This document shows, piece by piece, positions 1 through 6,145 of a stretch of DNA of 11,488 bases. Source of the DNA: Thermoprotei archaeon (GTDB lineage Archaea > Thermoproteota > Thermoprotei_A > Sulfolobales > Ignisphaeraceae); contig QMWY01000017.1 in NCBI GenBank assembly GCA_003661865.1, forward strand, positions 1-11,488. Reading direction: 5' to 3'. The notes below the pieces were generated by a model, which searched no databases, was not told where the DNA came from, and saw only the letters and a list, made by a program, of their open reading frames with translations. The number at the start of each line of letters is the position of its first letter. The first letter of the stretch is position 1. The position numbers and the translations under genes are program-made.

Positions 1-19
1 ACCATCGGAAGTCGCCTCC
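1..19 (-). promoter_or_regulatory. Possible ribosome binding site and start codon of a gene leaving the window
   Basis: On the minus strand GGAGGCGA (19-12) matches seven of eight bases of the archaeal Shine-Dalgarno sequence GGAGGTGA and lies 6 nt before an ATG (5-3). That would start a gene 46 nt after the lplB stop, so the lplA-lplB transcript may continue into a third gene. Only the start codon is visible, so the product is unknown. A plus-strand gene ending here cannot be excluded. Confidence 0.25.
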
Positions 20-51
20 CTGGTTCCAGTCGTATACCCAGCCAGAGGTGC

Positions 52-354
52 CTACGTAGACCCCTTCGACCCTGCGCACCTCCGCCAAAGGCTCACCAGC
101 AGCTCCTCTATATCGCTAGGCGTTACGCCTAGAAAGGTGCTTCTCTGAGCAGCTTCGTGCACAACACCCCTTATGCACACAGCGCTCTTGCACCCCCGAA
201 GACCCTGCTCTATATCGTCAACGGCTGTGGGGGGATAGGCGAAGAAGTCGCCGCTTATAACCGCCCTGACGATCCTGCAGGAGCTATCGAGCTCTAGCTC
301 CGCCTCGAGCAGCTTACCACCCCTCCGCTTCACCCGCCCTCGTAACACAGCCAC
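52..354 (-). CDS. lplB: Lipoate-protein ligase accessory subunit (C-terminal domain protein LplB)
   Basis: This small protein corresponds to the C-terminal domain of bacterial LplA. In archaea that domain is a separate subunit which, in Thermoplasma, is needed for LplA to activate lipoate to lipoyl-AMP and transfer it to carrier lysines. The start used here is GTG at 354, giving 100 residues. Family features are GGKL (12-15), acidic strand residues after it, the ISGDFF segment (33-38), and the final LGVTPSDIEELL helix (75-86). A GTG at 378 would add eight residues, but GGAGGTGAT (367-359) sits inside that extension and only 4 nt before the 354 start, so the shorter form is preferred. The gene directly follows lplA, whose TGA stop lies within this ribosome binding site, implying coupled translation in a two-gene operon. 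The identification rests on the motifs, size and partner gene. Confidence 0.85.
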   Translation of the reverse strand: MAVLRGRVKRRGGKLLEAELELDSSCRIVRAVISGDFFAYPPTAVDDIEQGLRGCKSAVCIRGVVHEAAQRSTFLGVTPSDIEELLVSLWRRCAGSKGST

Positions 355-358
355 CCCT

Positions 359-367
359 ATCACCTCC
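359..367 (-). promoter_or_regulatory. Strong ribosome binding site of lplB overlapping the lplA stop codon
   Basis: The minus-strand sequence GGAGGTGAT is a full-length match to the expected archaeal 16S rRNA 3' end. The TGA inside it (362-360) is the stop codon of lplA, and the next GTG (354) is four bases away. This decides the lplB start and suggests that ribosomes finishing lplA restart on lplB. Confidence 0.75.
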
Positions 368-1124
368 TGAAGTTCCACTCAGCACTCCTGTACTTCTCGC
401 TAAGCTCCTCAGCAAGCCTAAGCTCCTCCTCCGTAAGCTCGCCCTCCTCGAGCTCTATCCCAAGGGCCTTCTCAAACCCCTTTACCAGTGCTCTGACGAC
501 CTCATCACGCGTAACCTCGCGGTGCAAAACCTCCGAGATCGTCGTGACGCGCTGCCTAACAGCCCTCACCCCGTGGCTCGCAAGCTTTTCCCGTGGTGCT
601 ACGAGGAGCTCGGCAAGCCTATCGAGATCGGTTGCGTACATGAACGTGCCGTGCTGAAGAAGCCACTCCCCCCTTCTACCCTGTGCGCTACCCGAGAACT
701 TCCTCCCATTAGCAACAACGTCGTTTACGGGCACGAATTCAACGTTCGTCACGCCGAGGAGCCGTGCCGCCTCCACGATCCCCATGCATATGATGCGATA
801 GCTCCGCGCAACATCTCTAAGCCCAGGTGTTAGGGGGGCGGAGTACGAGTAGGTCACCTCTCCCTCGGGATCGTGGTAAACAGCTCCACCACCCGTGAAC
901 CTCCTCACAACATCCACGCCGAGCCTCTGCGCAGCCTCTAGGTTAACGACCTCCCTGATCCTCTGGAAGTAACCTATGGTCACTGCGTGGGGTCTGAATA
1001 TGTAGAGCCTAAGGGTTTCGATCCCCCTACCCCTAGCGCTCAGCTCTAGCAGCGCCTCATCAACAGCCATGTTCCAGTAGGCGGGCGCACCACGCTCTTC
1101 AATGATAAGCCTAACCCTCCTCAC
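360..1124 (-). CDS. lplA: Lipoate-protein ligase A, catalytic subunit
   Basis: This cytoplasmic enzyme of the biotin/lipoyl ligase fold activates lipoate or octanoate with ATP and transfers it to a lysine of lipoyl-domain proteins (2-oxoacid dehydrogenase E2 or glycine cleavage H protein). The 254-residue protein shows the family blocks in order: AYWNMAVDEALL near 15-26, RRFTGGGAVYHD (74-85) for the lipoyl-adenylate loop, NDVVANGRKFSGSAQ (134-148) whose K142 is the expected catalytic lysine, LQHGTF (156-161), and a terminal EKYRSAEWNFRR. The length matches archaeal LplA without the C-terminal domain, which is the separate next gene. The GTG start is preceded by GGGGGATC about 4 nt upstream. 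The promoter lies in the 70-bp divergent spacer shared with the lipoyl synthase genes. The family is secure; whether the natural substrate is free lipoate or an octanoyl group is inferred only from the lipS neighbours. Confidence 0.95.
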   Translation of the reverse strand: MRRVRLIIEERGAPAYWNMAVDEALLELSARGRGIETLRLYIFRPHAVTIGYFQRIREVVNLEAAQRLGVDVVRRFTGGGAVYHDPEGEVTYSYSAPLTPGLRDVARSYRIICMGIVEAARLLGVTNVEFVPVNDVVANGRKFSGSAQGRRGEWLLQHGTFMYATDLDRLAELLVAPREKLASHGVRAVRQRVTTISEVLHREVTRDEVVRALVKGFEKALGIELEEGELTEEELRLAEELSEKYRSAEWNFRR

Positions 1125-1141
1125 AAGATCCCCCAGGAGGA

Positions 1142-1184
1142 GTCACGGTGTAACAACTTAAGTCGCTTGCCCGTCACAGGTAAC
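1142..1184. promoter_or_regulatory. Divergent promoter between lplA and lipS1, with a central palindrome and a direct repeat
   Basis: The spacer contains the perfect palindrome ACTTAAGT (1156-1163). Its centre is 35-36 nt from both start codons (1124 on minus, 1195 on plus), the expected place of a TATA box for transcripts with very short leaders, so one AT-rich core may serve both directions. Imperfect direct copies GTCACGGTGTAAC (1142-1154) and GTCACAGGTAAC (1173-1184) flank it and could be regulator sites. Promoter function is inferred from position and composition only. Confidence 0.45.
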
Positions 1185-1194
1185 GGGGCGTGGT

Positions 1195-2133
1195 GTGAAG
1201 GTCAGGGTCTCGATAGGTACCCTAGCGCTGATCCGCGGTGAGGGGATAAAGCAGCTAGCACCCCCAACAACAGCTTACATGCTCCAGTTTAGCGAGAGCG
1301 GATGCGCAGCTAGGTGCGCATTCTGCCCACAGTCCTCAGCATCACGCGCTCCAAGGGACAGGCTATCCCGGGTTCTCTGGCCCGCCGTGGAGCTCGAGGA
1401 GATCCTGCCCAGGCTACGTATCTTCAGGAGGCTCTGCATGCAGTCAGTGATCAAGCCCGGGTTCGTAGAGGAGCTGGGTTCGCTGCTCGATACCCTCAGC
1501 GGTGTTGGCAGACCAATATCCCTCGCAGTGACGCCTATACCCCTGTACGCGCTGAGGCGCTTGGTAGCTAAGGGGGTTGACTACCTCGGTGTTGGGCTAG
1601 ATGCTTTCACCCCCCGCATCTTCCGCGAGATCATGAAGCCCTACAGCTGGTCAACATACATTAGCTTTATGAAACGCGGCGTAGAGGTTCTGGGGCGTGG
1701 GCACGTGGTTGTACACCTAATCGCGGGGCTGGGAGAGAGCCTTAGGGAGGCTATCGATACCATGAGGATACTCGTGGGTATTGGCGCCCGGATAGCCCTC
1801 TTCGCATTCACGCCCGTGAAGGGCACGCCCCTTGAAAAGTGCGCACCACCTCCCCTAAGGTACTACCGCTCTCTGCAACTAGCACGGCTACTAATAGAGC
1901 GGGGCTACGATATATATAGGGTCGCGGAGATCAGGGGTGATGAGCTCAGGATCAGGAATGGTCCGTGGCTTAGGGATGCCGAAGACGCCTTCTTAACGAG
2001 CGGGTGCCCCGACTGCAACAGACCGTTCTTCAACGAGTCTCCCCGCGGACCCCTATACAACATACCCTCGCGCCGGCTCCTCGAAGCCACCCGTGCTGAG
2101 TGGAGCGATTTTCTCAGGGGTGTTGTGTTCTGA
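1195..2133 (+). CDS. lipS1: Radical SAM lipoyl synthase component LipS1 (probable)
   Basis: This is a 312-residue radical SAM protein with CX3CX2C (C37, C41, C44) in GCAARCAFC, the ligands of the SAM-binding 4Fe-4S cluster. Further cysteines at 81, 216, 271 and 274, the last two in SGCPDCNRPFFNE, could hold an auxiliary cluster acting as sulfur donor. It resembles the biotin-synthase-related archaeal family in which the two-component lipoyl synthase LipS1/LipS2 was characterised in Thermococcus; together those proteins insert two sulfurs into octanoyl groups and replace LipA. A second radical SAM gene follows at once and lplA-lplB diverge from it, the classic setting of that system. The GTG start has only a weak ribosome binding site but lies 35 nt from the ACTTAAGT box. 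The radical SAM assignment is secure, the lipoyl synthase role is strongly supported by context, and which gene is S1 or S2 is my best reading. Confidence 0.83.
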   Translation: MKVRVSIGTLALIRGEGIKQLAPPTTAYMLQFSESGCAARCAFCPQSSASRAPRDRLSRVLWPAVELEEILPRLRIFRRLCMQSVIKPGFVEELGSLLDTLSGVGRPISLAVTPIPLYALRRLVAKGVDYLGVGLDAFTPRIFREIMKPYSWSTYISFMKRGVEVLGRGHVVVHLIAGLGESLREAIDTMRILVGIGARIALFAFTPVKGTPLEKCAPPPLRYYRSLQLARLLIERGYDIYRVAEIRGDELRIRNGPWLRDAEDAFLTSGCPDCNRPFFNESPRGPLYNIPSRRLLEATRAEWSDFLRGVVF

Positions 2134-2135
2134 AG

Positions 2136-3008
2136 ATGTTTATACACTCTAGGAGGTTCGTAGCGGTATCGATAACCGGTGAGAGGTGCTGGCTGAACTG
2201 CTCCTTCTGCAGGGGGTACTACCTGAAGGGGATGATCAGCGCCGATAGGCCTGAGCGACTCTACGATCTGATGAGCACCCTAGTGAGGCGTGGTGTAAGG
2301 GGCTTTCTCATAAGTGGAGGGTTTACGAAGAAGGGCTTTCTCCCCGTAGTGCCCTTCCTCAAGGCCATTGAGAAGGTGAAGAAAGAGTATGGCGATGACG
2401 TATTCATAAGCATGCACCCGGGCTTAGCGCCTAACAGGGGATTTGCGGAGGCTATAGCCTCATCGGGGGTTGAGCTCGTTGACTACGAGTTCACGACAGA
2501 CCCGTGGATGATCCAGGGGCTACGAGGGCTGGTGGGGTATGGAGGAGATGCCTACGTGAGGAGCCTAATCCTATACATGGATGCGGGGCTGCGTGTGGTG
2601 CCCCACGTAATGCTGATGTACCCTGGGTTTAGCGAGGAGAAGATGCTTAGGGACCTCAGGGTCCTAGCCGATCTAGGGCTCAGGGTCATAACGATCCTGT
2701 ACTTCATACCAACCCCTGGAACGCCTTATGAAGGGCTTAAGCTGGAGTTGAGACAGGCACTTCACCTGCTAAGGACTGTACGTAGCGTGTGGAGAGGAGA
2801 GGTCTACCTAGGCTGCATGAGGCCCTTTGGGCTAAAGCCAGGGCTTGATAGGGCTGCTGTACATGAGGGTCTTGTAGACAGGATCGCTAATCCTTACCAC
2901 GAGCTGCTTAGGCAGGGCTATCCCCTATACGATGCCTGCTGCTCGGTGCCTGAGCATAGGCTCAGCATGTTCAGGGTTAGGGATGGCGCTACGTTACAAC
3001 GTATTTAA
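2136..3008 (+). CDS. lipS2: Radical SAM lipoyl synthase component LipS2 (probable)
   Basis: This is a second, shorter radical SAM protein (290 residues from ATG 2136) with CX3CX2C (C18, C22, C25) in GERCWLNCSFC. Three more cysteines, C227 in YLGCMRPFG and C268-C269 in YDACCSVPEHR, are candidates for an auxiliary cluster. The central TIM-barrel part includes ISGGF (59-63) and IPTPGTPYEG (191-200). It is expected to act with LipS1 in converting octanoyl to lipoyl groups. The reading frame is open back to a GTG at 2100, but that would overlap lipS1 by 34 nt. The ATG two bases after the lipS1 stop puts the cluster motif close to the N-terminus, with GGGGTG about 13 nt upstream, and fits reinitiation. 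The function is inferred from family and neighbourhood; the S1/S2 naming could be reversed. Confidence 0.83.
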   Translation: MFIHSRRFVAVSITGERCWLNCSFCRGYYLKGMISADRPERLYDLMSTLVRRGVRGFLISGGFTKKGFLPVVPFLKAIEKVKKEYGDDVFISMHPGLAPNRGFAEAIASSGVELVDYEFTTDPWMIQGLRGLVGYGGDAYVRSLILYMDAGLRVVPHVMLMYPGFSEEKMLRDLRVLADLGLRVITILYFIPTPGTPYEGLKLELRQALHLLRTVRSVWRGEVYLGCMRPFGLKPGLDRAAVHEGLVDRIANPYHELLRQGYPLYDACCSVPEHRLSMFRVRDGATLQRI

Positions 3009-3037
3009 TGCTTCCCGTGCCCATAGACTATAGGTGG
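3002..3037 (+). promoter_or_regulatory. Possible internal promoter and ribosome binding site of glmS
   Basis: TATTTAA (3002-3008) overlaps the lipS2 stop codon and lies 39 nt, centre to start, before ATG 3044; AGGTGG (3032-3037) is 6 nt before that ATG. This arrangement of TATA-like box, short leader and ribosome binding site resembles that of trxB in this window. It supports the 3044 start over the ATG at 3008 and allows glmS to be transcribed separately from lipS1-lipS2. It is only a sequence resemblance. Confidence 0.4.
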
Positions 3038-3043
3038 AGCTGC

Positions 3044-4864
3044 ATGGGCGGGATATTCGCCGCCCTCTCGCTTAGGAGGGAGGATGTGGCGCCCCTCGTT
3101 GTTGAGGGGCTTAAGAGGCTTAGGTTCAGGGGCAATGACTGTGCGGGGATCGCTGTTGTAGGCGATGATGGGCTACGGATCCTGAAGGAGAGGGGGGATG
3201 TCGAGGATGTCGATAGGGCTCTCGGGCTAAGCAAGCTGAGGGGGTGGGTGGCCCTAGGCCACACGAGGTTCTCAACGCATGGGAGGCCCTACAGTGACAA
3301 CGCCCATCCCCACATCGATTGCCGTGGTGAGGTTGCGGTTGCCGGTGATGGGGCCATAGCAAACTACGAGGAGCTCAGGGACGAGCTCGCTATGGAGGGG
3401 CACAGGATAGTGTCGAGGTCAGACTTCGAGGTCGTGGCCCACCTGATAGAGGATGGCCTCGCCAAGGGCGAGACCTTTCTCAAGGCGTTTGCGGCTGCAG
3501 TCGAGAGGCTCAGGGGCTTCTACGTTGTTGCTGCCCTGCACCGCTCCGGCACCATAGCTGTGTACACCTCGAAGCTGCCCGTGTACCTGGGCATCGGTGA
3601 TGGGCTTTACACGGTGGCCTCTACGCATACAGCTCTCTACGGGGCTGCTAGGGAGTATGTGGAGGTGCTGGGCGGAGAGATAGCCGTTGTGAGTAGCTCG
3701 GGGATAGCGATCCTGCGCCCGCCAAACCTACTAAGGGTTGAGCGGGGTGCGCGCAGGCTTGAGCTGGATCCGAGGCTTGTTGATAAGGGTGGGTACCCCC
3801 ACCATATGCTCCGCGAGATCTACGAGGTTCCGTACGCCCTGCTCAGAACCATTGCTACGGTCCAGGCGAGGTTCCTAGAATTTGCAGCGAGGCTTCTGAA
3901 CGGCGCTAGGAACATCTTCATAGTAGCCGATGGTACGAGCCTCCACGCGGGCTTCGTAGCGAGCTACTACTTCACGGAGCTCGCGGGGGTCAGCCCGATC
4001 GTTGTAAGCGCAGCGGAGTTCCCCCTCTACTACATAGAGGGTGTTGGGCCCGGCACGGTTGTTGTGGCAATATCGCAGTCGGGCGAGACTGGCGACGTGA
4101 TATCCTCGGTCTACGAGGCCAAGCTGCGCGGAGCGACGATCCTTGGTATAACGAACTACGTCGGGTCCAAGCTCGCAATGTTCTCGAACCTCTACCTACC
4201 CATAGGTGCCGGGCCCGAGCTCGCCGTACCGGCCACCAAGACCTTCACATCTACGCTAGCGCTGCTGTACCTGCTAGCCCTAAACGCTGGGCGCCTAGCA
4301 GGTAAGCTGACGCCGGACGAGGTTAGGGAGCTGAGCGGGAGGATCGAGAGGCTTTCAGATGAGCTGATCCGCGAGCTCCCGAGGATAGATAGGGAGGCGC
4401 GTGAGGCGGCAAGGCTCTTGGCGGAGTGCAGGAGCGGCTACGTGATCTCGAGGGGCATTAACTACCCGATAGCCCTAGAAGGGGCGCTGAAGCTTAAGGA
4501 GGCGGCGTACATGCACGCCGAGGGTATGGAGGCTGGAGAGTTCAGGCATGGCCCAGTGGTACTTGTTGAGAGGGGGTTCTTCACAGTATTCATACTACCT
4601 GTTGAGAGACGGGCAGCCGAAGCCACGTACCCCCTGATAAGGGATGCGCATAGCAAGGGCGCCACGGTTGTTGTCATCGGACCTTCGGAGGAGCTCGCAG
4701 CGCATGACCTACCGGGCCACAAGATAGGCGTGCCCACAGCCGATAGACACCTAGCACCCATAGCTTCGAGTATACCGCTGCAGCTGCTCGCCTACCACCT
4801 AGGAGTGCTAAGGGGGCTCCCCATCGATGGGCCTAGGTACCTAACAAAGGCTGTTAGGCAGTAG
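3044..4864 (+). CDS. glmS: GlmS-type glutamine-fructose-6-phosphate aminotransferase with a degenerate glutaminase site
   Basis: GlmS normally makes glucosamine-6-phosphate from fructose-6-phosphate and glutamine. This 606-residue protein has the usual length and architecture: an N-terminal Ntn-type glutaminase domain (about 1-240), a linker with REIYEVP (257-263), and two SIS sugar-phosphate domains. The isomerase looks intact: DGTSLHAG (296-303), SQSGETGD (344-351), PATKTFTS (396-403), EGALKLKEAAYMHAEGMEAGEFRHG (479-503, including the catalytic-type E499) and the terminal PRYLTKAV with K602. The glutaminase is not intact. It starts MGGIF where the family has MCGIF, so the N-terminal nucleophile cysteine is replaced by glycine, and HNG is GDG (101-103). 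Other pocket residues remain: FRG, GHTRFSTHG, NAHPH and D127. ATG 3044 is preferred for its AGGTGG site and family alignment; ATG 3008 would add 12 residues. It may be an ammonia-dependent synthase or a deaminase. The gene follows lipS2 and converges on nagA. Confidence 0.9.
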   Translation: MGGIFAALSLRREDVAPLVVEGLKRLRFRGNDCAGIAVVGDDGLRILKERGDVEDVDRALGLSKLRGWVALGHTRFSTHGRPYSDNAHPHIDCRGEVAVAGDGAIANYEELRDELAMEGHRIVSRSDFEVVAHLIEDGLAKGETFLKAFAAAVERLRGFYVVAALHRSGTIAVYTSKLPVYLGIGDGLYTVASTHTALYGAAREYVEVLGGEIAVVSSSGIAILRPPNLLRVERGARRLELDPRLVDKGGYPHHMLREIYEVPYALLRTIATVQARFLEFAARLLNGARNIFIVADGTSLHAGFVASYYFTELAGVSPIVVSAAEFPLYYIEGVGPGTVVVAISQSGETGDVISSVYEAKLRGATILGITNYVGSKLAMFSNLYLPIGAGPELAVPATKTFTSTLALLYLLALNAGRLAGKLTPDEVRELSGRIERLSDELIRELPRIDREAREAARLLAECRSGYVISRGINYPIALEGALKLKEAAYMHAEGMEAGEFRHGPVVLVERGFFTVFILPVERRAAEATYPLIRDAHSKGATVVVIGPSEELAAHDLPGHKIGVPTADRHLAPIASSIPLQLLAYHLGVLRGLPIDGPRYLTKAVRQ

Positions 4865-4867
4865 AGC

Positions 4868-4891
4868 CCTGGGAAAAGTGGTTTTGCCAGG
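4868..4891. terminator. Hairpin between the convergent glmS and nagA genes, possible bidirectional terminator
   Basis: CCTGG (4868-4872) pairs with CCAGG (4887-4891), then after one G-G mismatch AAAA (4874-4877) pairs with TTTT (4882-4885) around the loop GTGG. It fills almost the whole 27-bp gap between two convergent stop codons and reads with a four-T run on both strands. Archaeal termination depends mainly on T runs, so a terminator role is plausible but the T run is short. Confidence 0.35.
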
Positions 4892-6037
4892 CTACGCCCT
4901 CCTGTACCTAACATCCCCGCGTATGATCGTGGCTACTACGTTTAGCCCACTATCCAGCACAGCTATATTCGCGTAGCAGCCCGGTACTAGGCACCCGTAT
5001 CTCTCAGCGCCTATCGAGCGTGCGGGCACGAAGCTGGCCATGGCTAGGACTCTGCTTAGCTCTATCCCGAGCGAGCGCACGTTCCTAACAGCCCTATCCA
5101 TGGTCAGGGTACTGCCCGCTAGTGTCCCGTCCTCAAGCCTCGCAATGCCGTTCTTGACGATAACCTTGAGTCCTCCGAGCTCGTAGGTCCCGTCGGGTAG
5201 GGCGGTTGCGCTGATAGCATCAGTTATGAGCACGGTCCTTGTCCACCCTGCGTACCCTATCACAAGCCTAACCGTTGCTGGGTGGAGATGTATGAAGTCC
5301 GTGATCACCTCCACGTACACATGGGGGTTCTCAAGGGCTGCGAGCACCACCCCCGGTTCACGGTGGTGGAACCCCCTCATTCCGTTGAATATGTGGACGG
5401 CCCGGTCGCACCCCGCCTCGATCCCCCTGACCGCCTCTTCGTAAGTGGCGTTTGTATGGCCCATACCCACGTGTATTCCGAGTCTACGGGCGTGCGCTAT
5501 GAGCTCAAGGGCCCCCTCTACCTCGGGTGCAACGTCTATTATGAGGAGCTTGCCGTGCGATGCCTTGTAGTACTCCTCAAGCTCCCCTATGCTGGGGCGC
5601 CTTATGAACTCGGGGTTCTGAGCACCCCTCTTCTCAGGGTTTATGTAGGGTCCCTCGAGGTGTAGCCCGAGAACCTCAGCGCCTCCCGTATCGCTACCCG
5701 CAACCCCTCCTACAACCTCAGCCACCCTGAGCAGCTCTTCGTGGGGTGCCGTAACGGTGGTGGGTACGAAGGCGCCGACTCCGAACCTTAGGAGGTTCTT
5801 GGCCATGGACTTAAGGTCGTCCTCACTCCTAACCCTATTGGTATCGTAACCGCAGCACCCATGCATGTGGGTATCCACAAAGGCGGGCACGGCTGTGTAC
5901 TCCTTGAAATCCTCCCCGCCCTCGACCCAGTACGGCTTCACACTCTTCACAACGCCATTCTCGATGCGTATGGACGCCCTGTCAAGCCTTGCGAATGGTG
6001 TGTACACAGCACCGAAGTTAAGAACAGTTTCAGGCAT
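4892..6037 (-). CDS. nagA: N-acetylglucosamine-6-phosphate deacetylase
   Basis: NagA is an amidohydrolase-fold metalloenzyme that removes acetate from N-acetylglucosamine-6-phosphate to give glucosamine-6-phosphate. From ATG 6037 the protein has 381 residues, the normal length. Visible motifs are the metal pair DTHMHG (H57, H59), the metal ligand in HLEGPYINPEKRGA (E129), GHTNATYEEA (H194), HIFNGM (H215), REPG (227-230), the catalytic aspartate in ITDA (D273), and GTLAGSTLTMDRAVRN (304-319). The usual DGxH motif reads DFIH (247-250), a small deviation. The frame opens further to GTG at 6061 or 6046, but AGGGTG (6049-6044) lies 6 nt before the ATG, a TATA-like box lies 39 nt upstream, and the ATG aligns with the family start, so 6037 is preferred. 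It is a single-gene unit converging on glmS; its product is the reaction partner of a GlmS isomerase run as a deaminase. Confidence 0.92.
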   Translation of the reverse strand: MPETVLNFGAVYTPFARLDRASIRIENGVVKSVKPYWVEGGEDFKEYTAVPAFVDTHMHGCCGYDTNRVRSEDDLKSMAKNLLRFGVGAFVPTTVTAPHEELLRVAEVVGGVAGSDTGGAEVLGLHLEGPYINPEKRGAQNPEFIRRPSIGELEEYYKASHGKLLIIDVAPEVEGALELIAHARRLGIHVGMGHTNATYEEAVRGIEAGCDRAVHIFNGMRGFHHREPGVVLAALENPHVYVEVITDFIHLHPATVRLVIGYAGWTRTVLITDAISATALPDGTYELGGLKVIVKNGIARLEDGTLAGSTLTMDRAVRNVRSLGIELSRVLAMASFVPARSIGAERYGCLVPGCYANIAVLDSGLNVVATIIRGDVRYRRA

Positions 6038-6072
6038 TCCGCACACCCTTAGCAGTATCACCAGCTCCTAGG

Positions 6073-6079
6073 TAAAATA
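6073..6079 (-). promoter_or_regulatory. TATA-like box of nagA
   Basis: On the minus strand TATTTTA (6079-6073) is centred 39 nt before ATG 6037, 30 nt before GTG 6046 and only 15 nt before GTG 6061. Archaeal transcripts begin about 25-28 nt downstream of the TATA box, so this position argues against the longest possible NagA start. Function is inferred from spacing. Confidence 0.35.
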
Positions 6080-6113
6080 GGGGTGCGTGGTAGACAGGAG
6101 CGATCGTGGTTGG

Positions 6114-6121
6114 ATATATTA
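6114..6121 (+). promoter_or_regulatory. TATA box of the KaiC-like gene
   Basis: ATATATTA is the most AT-rich stretch between the divergent nagA and KaiC-like genes and is centred about 28 nt before the GTG at 6146. That spacing predicts a leaderless or nearly leaderless transcript starting at or next to this codon and favours GTG 6146 over the downstream TTG at 6158. Confidence 0.55.
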
Positions 6122-6145
6122 CCTTGCTTCTCTAACTAATTAGCT

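Noticed and set aside
2..148. Plus-strand open frame entering from the left edge (reading PSEVASLVPVVYPARG at first), possible end of a convergent gene
   Set aside because: It would overlap about 97 bases of lplB, including conserved codons, and another plus-strand frame ending at 59 is equally possible; the 51 non-lplB bases are too few to decide.
2100..2135. Upstream extension of lipS2 to GTG 2100
   Set aside because: It overlaps the end of lipS1 by 34 nt and adds residues with no family counterpart; ATG 2136 directly after the lipS1 stop is more economical.
3008..3043. glmS start at ATG 3008, overlapping the lipS2 stop by one base
   Set aside because: It adds 12 residues before the point where the Ntn domain should begin, and AGGTGG is placed for ATG 3044. 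It was also checked whether the Cys at codon 12 of the long form could be the nucleophile: it precedes the Met and is not adjacent to GIF, so it cannot take the normal place without processing.
3044..4864. glmS as a pseudogene because of the lost cysteine
   Set aside because: The frame is intact over 606 codons, the isomerase motifs are conserved and codon use matches the neighbours, so a maintained protein is more likely.
5282..5665. Plus-strand open frame of 127 codons inside nagA
   Set aside because: It is antisense to conserved NagA motifs and resembles no family.
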